16,556 nt of DNA from assembly GCA_028565635.1 (NCBI GenBank), contig JAOXYB010057611.1, positions 8,779-25,334 on the forward strand. Direction: 5' to 3'. This document shows positions 1-8,138 of this stretch, one piece after another; the stretch's first letter is position 1, and each line of letters opens with the position of its first letter. Below the pieces are notes generated by a model, which was given only the letters and a program-made list of their open reading frames with translations, did not search any database and had not been told where the DNA came from. This DNA comes from Phoronis ovalis (taxonomy: Eukaryota; Phoronida; Phoronidae). Position numbers and translations under genes: made by a program.

Positions 1-152
1 CCAACAAATTTTAGACTGACTTTTATTTGTAAAAGTTTAGAATCGTGGCTGTATGAGGATGTTTAATTCAGCGATCCACATGTCACAACCTAGCGACATT
101 GGTTATTGGGATAATTATTTTTTTACTTTAAACAGGGATGTTTCTTCATGCC

Positions 153-612
153 AGTCTGAATAAAGTCCATCCGTTAGTGTTCCGTCTGGACTTAACCATA
201 ATCAATGTTTGTATATTATCTCGAAAAACAGAAGAACGATGATCCCTTTATTTCTATATAAAGTGTCACGAAAGTCTTGACACCAATCAAATTGCAGCTC
301 ATAATAATACGTATAGCAGTGGACTGATTAGCGGGTAGGGGGGCGATCATACACATGCTGTCCTGCAACAGTTTATCTATAGTCGGCTAAACAAAAAGCA
401 TGGATACCTATTCAGAATGAGTCATAATGATAGAATACGCGTTGCAGGCGACGATGACTCACACAGAGAGAAAGGCTTATCTCGGCTGGCAAAAGTTTAA
501 TGACGTAATTATTTCGCTCTTGCTAAATTGAAGGAATATAAAAAAATTACTATGGTTAAGCCCTGACGTTAGTAGAGAAGGTACGAATACTAACGGATGT
601 ATTTATTCAGGG
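153..612. repeat. Inverted pair of related ~50-60 bp sequences (MITE-like)
   Basis: The segment at 153-200 and the reverse complement of 551-612 share CTGAATAAA, then CATCCGTTAGT, then CTTAACCATA in the same order, with a small insertion in the second copy. Each arm can also fold on itself. In the left arm AAGTCCA (163-169) pairs with TGGACTT (187-193). In the right arm CCCTGA plus CGTTAGTA (561-574) pairs with TACTAACG (588-595) and TCAGGG (607-612). About 350 bp separate the arms and no coding sequence is seen between them. A degenerate non-autonomous DNA transposon is the simplest reading; I see no clear target-site duplication. Confidence 0.45.
255..263 (+). promoter_or_regulatory. TATA-box-like site (TATATAAAG)
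   Basis: TATATAAAG is a near-ideal TATA box. No obvious exon or splice donor follows within a convincing distance, and the site lies inside the inverted-repeat element at 153-612, so it may be a chance match or belong to that element. Confidence 0.15.
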
Positions 613-1881
613 TCGTCAGTTTGAGGTGGTCAGTTCGGCCGAATTTTAAAATAACGCTGGAATTTAAATATAATACATAACTTTAAAAAAATAAATAGGA
701 TTGCAGCTACATTTAATTGTCCTTAACCAAATTATACCAGATCTTTAAATTTCTAGTAACCCTGTTTCGTGAATGTGCATTACTAATAATGTATGTAACA
801 GTAACACTCTCTATATTCCGTGAAATACACTTCCATGGCTATACCTGCCAGATGGTATTACACGAATCGTTAGTTATTTATACTTGCTAAATAATTCATT
901 TGTGGAATATAATATAGAGTGTCGTTATAATATTTGCTTTTTGGGTGCCGAATTTTGCCGTCATGAAATATTAACATAAACTTTAAAAAGTCACGAAATT
1001 CATCAACATGCATGAATAATTTACGACAGATAAATACTACGCAGTCAAGGTATATCTATTAAGTACATAATCCCTGAATAAGCTCAACAGTTTGCAGAAA
1101 CATCTTTTTTCTTAATGGTGACTTAGTATAATATAGATGTCACGAAATTGAAAATAAGTTATGAATTTTTTACAATAGGAGCCTGCATCATATGTAATTC
1201 GAATACCGTTACAACTTAATATCGATATAGTTGGTACCTGGTCTGATAGTTGTGCATATGTATACGGAAAGATCGATAGACTCCCAATCAAGTCATAAAT
1301 CTGTCATACAAACGTACAGTTTGTTCCAGAAATAATTCCCAAATAAGTACACGCGCGCATTGCTTGTTTTATTTACGTTTAATAGCCAATTTGTTTTTCA
1401 CGTAATTTTAAACGAAAAATAAGTGAACTCGTGATTGTTATGACGAAGCGGCTAACGGGTGGTTGCCCCTTCATATATCTTAATTATTCTTATGTAATGA
1501 GATAAAACATTACTCATTACACATTTCATTAAGCATACTTAAGTGATTGAAAGAGTTAAGCCTTCGAGCTGACAAGGATTAACACGTGTTCAAGAGTTAA
1601 TTTATATTCCTGGAGTTGACGAATGATAATTATGATGTACCACAGCAGAGTCTCTCAAGACGACGCATAGATCTGCGTCAAAAGTGCAACGGTGTATGTG
1701 TGATAAGTTGCTACTGAAATAATTTCTTGATATAGAGCTGCCTCGACTTTGAACAAATACTCCGCGGAATATTGTTTACGCACAATCGGTAACTATATAT
1801 TGGAAAATTCAGTCGATCATAACAAATTGGCGGAACTCATTTAAGAAATAATTTCACGGAGTCTCGCGACATTTTAATGTG

Positions 1882-2087
1882 TATATAAATCTTACAAGAT
1901 ATTTCTAATTAACTGAGAGTTCTAGCGTTGTTTCGAAGAGGAATTCATAATTATTATTTGGAAGGTGCGGTTGTAGGGTCGAATTATAAATAAAGGAATT
2001 GCATCAAAATTCACTTTATTAGCAGAAAGACGTGCTGAGGTGTAAAATGTCACTCTAGAACAATAGTACTGAATTTGAAAACAAGGT
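1882..2087 (+). promoter_or_regulatory. Possible promoter and 5' UTR exon with consensus donor
   Basis: TATATAAA at 1882-1889 is followed about 195 bp downstream by AAG|GTAAGT, a perfect splice donor with the exon ending at 2085 and GT at 2086-2087. Transcription starting near 1910-1920 would give a first exon of roughly 170 nt with no long reading frame. The neuropeptide coding exon begins right after an acceptor at 8122-8123, so it needs a non-coding upstream exon, and this is one candidate. The implied intron of about 6 kb is plausible for a mollusc. Other donors, such as 6187, compete, so the link is inference. Confidence 0.25.
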
Positions 2088-3960
2088 AAGTGGCATCGTA
2101 TTTTCTTTATTTTTATTTTCTCAATTTGGGCAAAGAAGTATTTTTTTTTAAATTCTAATGTTTCAAAAAAGGGAACTTGAGCAAATTCATTTTCTGTTAA
2201 ACCTTTAATGATTCTTGCTCAGAAATCATTTTTCAATCTTCATATTTTTTGGATTGTTTTTAATTTTATAAAATTGTAAATGCACATATAAAGAGGAATT
2301 ATAAATGTATGTATTGTCACCGAAAGAGATTAAGTACAATTCACGTATTACCATCTATAGCAGATATTACATAGCTTTAGATGACTGATTAAGAAGTGAC
2401 TGCGAATATATACAGGGCACTGTATGCTATACACAGACATATCCATGTAATTTATGTCACCATACACATTGTATTTGCATATATCTATGGTACATATATA
2501 AAAACTAAATTTCCTATAAACTTTTTTTTTGAAAAGATGTTGGATTGAGAAGGGTAAAAAAGAATACTGAAAAGATATAGGGCTTAATATTTCATGTCCC
2601 ATAAGAAGGCATTAAGAAATTCCCTTGTTTAGCCATATGTCTAATTAACAGTATGATTTCCTATTTTATGCAATTAACCAGCTTAAGTAATAGGTAATAT
2701 ACATACCGATTAACATAGTTCGAGGAAATGAAGTGATAATTAATAGCAGTTTCTTGAGAGCAGGTTGGATAGAATTTCAACGCTCACATAATCCTAATAC
2801 AATATACAGACATGATTACCGTGTTCTTCCGATAGACGACCACAACTGCTATGTTTATTAGTCGTAGACCTTGTTGTGTCATATTTAATTGTCTAGCAAT
2901 TTTCAATGTATTGTGTTTTTCCGAGTTACGTGTCCTGTACAAAATAGTCCAGTAATAAAACATAATATGTTGACCGCATACCTTGTGATAGATATTTTAA
3001 AAACACTCGTGGTTTAACGTTGTTGCCTAATACAAAAAGACTGAACTAAAATTAAAATCTATTCAGTGATGATTATCTTCAACCGGTATTAAATTAAAAT
3101 CTTTACCTAGTATATCAAATGTCCCTGCCCCGAATGTTTTCGAATGCAACTACATGTACATATATAACGCAACTTGCATGTATTAGGCTAACTTAAAATA
3201 AGTATTTGACATTTTTTAAGGACTTTAATAATGATTCTTTTCTGCTCATATGTGTGGAATAGTATACAGCCAGAACTTAATGTATAAAGGTATTACAAAC
3301 ATGATATGCAGAAAACAGTAACAGTCTACTTGGAACATTTTAAATAAAAATTATATCAGGTCCATGTTATGACCGTGACGTAACTCTGCGGCATATATTT
3401 AACTTTTGGAGTACCTAGTCAGGTATTGGGAATTGCGCTTTATATGCAGCATATGTACACTGTGTAGGGGGTTGAAAAGCTGTTACCATAGAAAGCACAC
3501 TAACTTGTGCATACAGTATGTTAATGGAGATGGTGGAAGAACATTTTGTTATAATTTAGATATGCGGATTTATATGTCATAAAGGTGACGGACTCCATTT
3601 CATTAATCAGAAAGACATTATAAAATATTAACATTGTATATTTTACTAATTTGGTAAGTGTAGCAGAAAATTGTGTTACATAAATTATTGATAGCTTTCT
3701 AGGAAACAAATTGAACAAGCGTCTTTTCTAAGTAATTTTCAAGGTAGTATATATACACTTTTAGTATATATACCGATCGAATGTAAGTGTTTGTTTCTTC
3801 ATATGATGGATTAAAAAGGATATTATGATAATGTTATTTTTCTGATTCAAAATTTGGCAGTTTATTATTGATGTTTTCAATTCATGGCTGAATCAAATTT
3901 TTGCATATGATACAGGCTAGGGGGTACTTGACGGAAAAGTTGGTAAGGGTGTGCGGCCCA
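2086..3960. other. Non-coding AT-rich region or intron
   Basis: No convincing protein is encoded here. Reading frames on either strand are short, low in complexity and resemble no family I know. Visible small features are poly-T tracts near 2143-2150 and 2522-2530, a CRE-like TGACGTAA at 3376-3383, and a short GTATATATAC hairpin at about 3743-3774. If the candidate first exon at 1882-2085 is real, this is part of the first intron of the neuropeptide gene. Confidence 0.5.
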
Positions 3961-3968
3961 GGGTAAAA

Positions 3969-4431
3969 AACCCTGACCCGGTAGTAAATAAAGATCACCA
4001 AAAATATACCCTGTCGTAAATGAAAAACATAAAAAATATACCCTGTCGTAAATAACTCTCCCGAAATAGATACCCTGTGAAAAATTCACTTGTAAATTAT
4101 ATACCCTGTGGTAAATAAATATGGAAAAAATTACGAATCTTAATTTTTCATACCTGGCGTAAATGCATTTTCCAAGAAATACACCCTGTGGTAAACGAAT
4201 ATTTTGTGAAAATATACCCTGTGGTAAATATCCAACAAAAAAAGTATACCCTGTGGTAAATAAGGCTTTGAGAAACGTGAAAAACATACTCTGTGGTAAA
4301 TGCGGGAGCTGAAAAAGGGGACTTATAGGGGGGGGGCACATATATATATATATATATAGTGACTTTGAATAACAGTACCCCCGGGGATACAGGGCACGGT
4401 ATGGTCTCAAGATTATATGTCTGTGGTAACG
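3969..4431. repeat. Array of ~11 copies of a 17-bp motif with unlike spacers
   Basis: The motif TATACCCTGTGGTAAAT or a close variant recurs at about 3969, 4005, 4037, 4067, 4100, 4149, 4180, 4213, 4245, 4285 and 4415. Copies at 4100, 4213 and 4245 are identical; those at 4005 and 4037 carry TGTCGT in place of TGTGGT. Spacing is mostly 30-50 bp, with about 130 bp before the last copy. The sequences between copies are different and cannot be aligned by eye. Read on the minus strand the motif is ATTTACCACAGGGTATA, and a 191-codon frame (4452 down to 3877) stays open across the array, reading FTTGYIF-like or YHRVY-like segments depending on phase. I do not think that frame is a gene: its motif copies fall in different phases and it resembles no family. 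Confidence 0.8.
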
Positions 4432-4448
4432 GCTGTGGGGGGGGGGGG
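4328..4448. repeat. Low-complexity cluster: G9, (AT)n, G12
   Basis: A run of nine G at 4328-4336 is followed by an alternating AT tract at about 4339-4358, and a run of twelve G lies at 4437-4448. Such G runs are rare in this AT-rich window and they bound the right end of the 17-bp motif array. They are likely length-polymorphic and prone to assembly error. Confidence 0.8.
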
Positions 4449-4772
4449 ACACTGAGATAATTAAGCTTATAAAAATAAAGTCAGCTATCTTTTTTTAGAC
4501 AGATTCTAAACAGTGAGAGGATGTGAGTTAATTACTTAATATTACAAGCTTGAATTGTACTCTCAATTTATTGAAAGAAGATTTTTGTTAGATTTTGTGT
4601 AGGATTTGAATTAGTGAATATAAGCATAAATTCCTTTACAAACAACTGGTACTATGGAAACCACTGATACTATTTTGTGCAGAATACCAAACTCTGCCGT
4701 TAAGTAAACCTAAGATATATTTCCTAGCTCAAAGCATGAATTTAAAAACCGGAATCAAAATGTGTACGTTGC

Positions 4773-4915
4773 AAACATAAATTACGGAATGAAAAATTCA
4801 AAGCAGACAAAAGTATCATTGAACGACTTAACCTGCTACAAGAAGTGGCAAAATGACGTCACAGGAAGCGTAATTTCTAAACTTTAAATTTATCGTTCCG
4901 TAGTTTTCTATGTTT
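4773..4915. repeat. Imperfect inverted repeat (fold-back element, ~143 bp)
   Basis: The left arm at 4773-4803 and the right arm at 4882-4915 are imperfect reverse complements over about 31 bp. They share the core ATTCCGTA (as TACGGAAT on the left, with one mismatch) and flanking CTTT, AATTT and ATGTTT blocks. The 78-bp loop contains a palindromic CRE. Arm similarity stops at about 4773 and 4915, which suggests discrete ends, as in a small MITE or a snapback repeat. Confidence 0.55.
4854..4861. promoter_or_regulatory. Consensus CRE (TGACGTCA) with adjacent ETS-like site
   Basis: TGACGTCA is the full palindromic cAMP-response element bound by CREB/ATF proteins. It is followed at once by CAGGAAGC, an ETS-like GGAA core. 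CREs are common in regulatory DNA of neuropeptide genes, and this one lies 3.3 kb upstream of the precursor. One such 8-mer is expected by chance in roughly a quarter of windows this size, so function is only a suggestion. Confidence 0.25.
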
Positions 4916-6045
4916 AAATGCATTTCTACTAATATTGGAACTGATCTGAAATTATTACATACTTTTATTATTTCACTGTAAAAATAACTTTATTATTACA
5001 ATTGCATGCGAATTTCCCTGAATGTTGCAATTTTAATTATCGATAACCACTCAATTCTACTGGTAAAAGGACACACATTATATTTATTTTATATAAATAA
5101 TTCCTTAAATGTTATCAACTGCGGAATCCAGCTCACTTTTTTTTGTTAAATGTACTATTTTTAAGCTGATAAAATATGTGTTGGTTCATGTTTTGCCGGC
5201 ATATATTGCATAAGATAATCAATAGCTTGCGTGCGTATATAGTGCATAAATATATGAACATTATGTGCTTCATTTTGCTGCCACCATGGGGACTTTATTA
5301 TTTGAAAATGGTTTAATTTCGCGCAAAGAAGGGAACGAAATCACAATTGTAACTATTTTTCTCGAAGATTGACTGCTTACTGTAACTATCGCTTTTATAA
5401 AAAATTGAAATATTCTTTCCGAGCTACCAAGCATATTTTTTGTCTATTTTCCCGATAATTCGCTCTGGTGTTCTCTCTAATCAGAGACAGTAAAAAGTTT
5501 ACTGTTTATACTGTGCAAAGAAGATTGGCTATTTACTGTAAGGTAATATGTGTTTATTAAAGCTGGTGGGGAATTCAATCATATCCTTATGCCAAAACTC
5601 GGACAATGAGAACAGGCATTATTTTCACTTAATAATTACTTATAATGCAGAAATAATACTTTACCAAGTAAGATATGTCTCCAGAGATATATTGAAGATA
5701 GTTAAGTGTGACCTGTGACATGCGCAAGTGACACCAGATAGACGAAACAATCTAGGTTGATTTTCCAGGTTTATTTAACAAAATTATCGTAAAAATATTA
5801 ACCCGACACTTTGAGAAAGTCATACAATGTCAACAAGAAAATATCGAGAGAAGCTAAATACAGCATTCGAGTATATGTGGGAAAATGTTTAATAAATCAG
5901 ATATAGTGTGAATAAAAATAATCAAAAATACAGTATTAGCTAAAATTGTTTTTTTTTGGTTCACGCAGAAATGAGAAGAAACTCAATAAACAATATAAAT
6001 GTTGTGGACATTTTTTAAAAGCAAATGTGACAGTAATTAAAGGGA

Positions 6046-6288
6046 ATGAATTGTGAAATTATAGTGCAGCCACCCACACTCCCGGTCGTTCTACATATGA
6101 AAAGCGTTATACTTGAAAGAGATCAGACACAGCACGTCAAATTCCGAGAATCCTACGGAAGAGAGGGGGAGACAAGGGGAAGCCAGGTAAGACGGTATAT
6201 ACATAGTTCCAATGATGAATGGAGAGCATGTTTTTGGAAACGCATGACTTGTTTCGGCGGATACTGTCAGAGAATACAAAAGAGTTAA
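6046..6288 (+). other. Short open frame with internal splice donor, unrecognised
   Basis: An 80-codon frame here has a composition richer in G and C than its surroundings and a fairly normal amino-acid mix (charged, with a CFGGYC segment near the end). It matches no family I recognise. A good donor, CCAG|GTAAGA, lies within it with the exon end at 6186. The patch could therefore be a 5' UTR exon of the neuropeptide gene, an exon of an unknown gene, or a decayed transposon fragment. I see no start-site context or partner exon that decides between these. Confidence 0.15.
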
Positions 6289-7138
6289 ACTCCACGTTAA
6301 AATATAAATGTGTTAAATTATAAATATCATATAATATAATAACAATTAAAGTTGTTTTAAAATGAAAAGTAATGTCAATGCAGAGTGAAAAAAGGATGAC
6401 ATGTAATAAACAAAACGTCCCATACGTTTTAATTAAAATTTTGATAGGTTAAGTTTGACATAAAATATAGTTTATTTTTTTAATTCTTCATTTTCTACTC
6501 TGGCTAAAATGCTTGTTTGTGGTTCCTCAAGAATTGTTTGTTTAGCTTGACTAGATGTTGCTCGAAAGTCTATCGAATGTTGTTCGAAGGTAGCGACTAT
6601 TGTTTGAAACAGTTTATGATTTGTACATCTTATACTTTCAGTTAAATTTAAAAGATAGACAAATAAATATATATATATATTTATTTTCTCTGAGTAAGTC
6701 ATGTAACCTGTGCGATTTTAAATCAAATGTGTTCTCTTTACCAAACTTAGATGGTTTAGGGATAATTTCGATTTCTAAGGAGGTTTTGCACCAAAGTATG
6801 CTGCTACATTTATGTTGGTTTCAATTAAAAAATTAAACAGGCTTCATGATTTATGAGTACATGACTGAGTTAATTTTCGAAAAGTATAAGTAATTTTACT
6901 GTTGAAATAGAAATGAAGTACAAATAACAGCAGTTCAGAGTGTTCCATTCTCTGTACTGTATATGTGTATAGTAGCATGTATACTCTTAATCCTCGGAGA
7001 CAGTTTCAGTATACCTGGAAAGTCCTAATGAGTAGATCCAATTACAGATGGGATCATTTGGCATCTCAGGAATCCGAAATACTAGAATTAAATGTAAGCA
7101 AGAGCCCTGACTAAGGAAAAGAAGAACGCTCACTCCTC

Positions 7139-7140
<2 letters not shown>
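6289..7140. other. Non-coding region with a possible minus-strand remnant
   Basis: Mostly AT-rich sequence without a convincing gene. On the minus strand, 6702 down to 6472 is open for 76 codons. Its last 45 or so residues are hydrophilic and protein-like, and the stop codon overlaps an AATAAA on the same strand (complement of 6471-6476). This could be the tail of a decayed gene or mobile element, but no family is recognisable and no acceptor upstream is clear. Confidence 0.3.
6661..6686. repeat. 26-bp perfect AT palindrome
   Basis: AAATAAAT, then alternating AT, then ATTTATTT reads identically on both strands across 26 bp. It could extrude as a cruciform or simply reflect (AT)n slippage between matching A/T flanks. 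Confidence 0.85.

Positions 7141-7199
<59 letters not shown>
7141..7199. repeat. (CT)n microsatellite, 59 bp
   Basis: About 29 uninterrupted CT dinucleotides (GA on the other strand), preceded by a pyrimidine-rich imperfect start (CTCCTCGT). It lies about 1 kb upstream of the neuropeptide coding exon, probably within its intron. A pure tract of this length should be polymorphic. GA/CT tracts can bind GAGA-type factors in animals, but nothing here shows that role. Confidence 0.97.
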
Positions 7200-7202
<3 letters not shown>

Positions 7203-8123
7203 AGCACCTGATTACTTTGACAATATCTCTAACGATTTATGTTTGTTAGCAGTTAACTGATTAATGAAAAGCTATTAATCTTAGATAAAGAAACATTTCT
7301 GTCTGTACGTCAATTAAGGAAACATTTCCTACTATTATTTCCTCGTTTTACTCGCGCTAGATAATTGTTTTACTGATTATCAAAAGCATTAATTTATTTT
7401 TGATTTCTTGAAACAATAGACTTAACCTTTTTAAAAGTTTCCATTTGGCTGGAAATTAATTGTGATCAGCATCATGTATTTTAGAGTGAATTGTTATTGA
7501 ATACGATCAGCTTCAAACAAGATGCGAGATAAACTGTTCTGCATATAATTAATTATATGACTAAGATAAAAACTAAACTAAATCAGAAAGATTTCATTTC
7601 AAAACAACAGTATAATCGGCGACATATATGTAAGTATTAGAAATGAAACAAGTTGAAAGGAAGATCGATCATACACAAGTGAATCATTTGGTAAAAACAA
7701 TAACTGAAAATGATATAAAGTTACAGTGAACTGGTGCGGTGATTGTATCTTCACCTATGTTTCACCATAACCATGTATGGCTACTGATATACGTGTAGCT
7801 GTACTGGCATTGCGCAAATTAGAATAGCTAATTTGGAAATGTATAATTGGAACCTCTTAAATCGTGACATTTTGCGTTAACAAAGTTAGTAGAATATTGG
7901 TGAAAATATTAATATTTAACATCGTTATATGTGAATAACGCTATTATATTGTATTCCAGGAAATCTGACAAACGTATTTTTGAATAAAGTTACTAGTTAA
8001 AACGGAGTTGTTTTTTATGGGAAAGGTACTCTGCGGCTACTAAAACACATAGTCTGATTACACTGCAGAGCATATAAACTGTTTTAATAGTTTGTTAAAA
8101 TATACAATTATTTCTGTTTGCAG
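7200..8123 (+). other. Probable intron end and acceptor before the neuropeptide exon
   Basis: No coding potential is seen in this AT-rich stretch. It ends in a typical acceptor, a T-rich tract then TTTCTGTTTGCAG with AG at 8122-8123, immediately followed by GTTAAACGAG and, 15 nt further on, the start codon at 8139. An 18-bp palindrome (CATATAATT and its complement) lies at 7542-7559. Confidence 0.6.
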
Positions 8124-8138
8124 GTTAAACGAGTGAAA

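Larger units (their letters stand above)
1..2085. other. Non-coding upstream region, no gene recognised
   Basis: This stretch is AT-rich and broken by stops in all frames; I recognise no protein family in it. It holds a strong TATA-like site at 255-263, an inverted pair of related sequences at 153-612, a CRE-like TGACGTAA at 501-508, and a TATA box followed by a consensus splice donor at 1882-2087. Those sites are described separately. It may contain the promoter of the neuropeptide gene, but the sequence alone does not prove it. Confidence 0.5.
4449..6045. other. Non-coding AT-rich region
   Basis: No coding exon is recognised. The only structures I can support are the fold-back element at 4773-4915 and the CRE inside it. 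The rest is AT-rich sequence with short homopolymer tracts and many stops on both strands, and may be intron of the downstream neuropeptide gene. Confidence 0.5.

Noticed and set aside
1683-1695. 13-mer AGTGCAACGGTGT repeated at about 11209
   Set aside because: Matches of this length are expected by chance in a window this size and nothing around them is shared.
2348-2602. Minus-strand frame of 84 codons
   Set aside because: Aromatic- and Ile-rich translation of AT-rich DNA with no family resemblance or splice context.
3969-4431. CRISPR array
   Set aside because: Repeats are only 17 bp, imperfect and unevenly spaced, no cas genes are present, and the window is clearly eukaryotic.
6472-6702. 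Minus-strand 76-codon frame as a gene
   Set aside because: The C-terminal part is protein-like and an AATAAA overlaps the stop, but the N-terminal part is low-complexity translation of an AT palindrome and no upstream exon is evident.
8118-8138. In-frame ATG at 8118 as start of the precursor
   Set aside because: It overlaps the splice acceptor CAG at 8121-8123 and would put charged residues ahead of an otherwise normal signal peptide; the ATG at 8139 is better.
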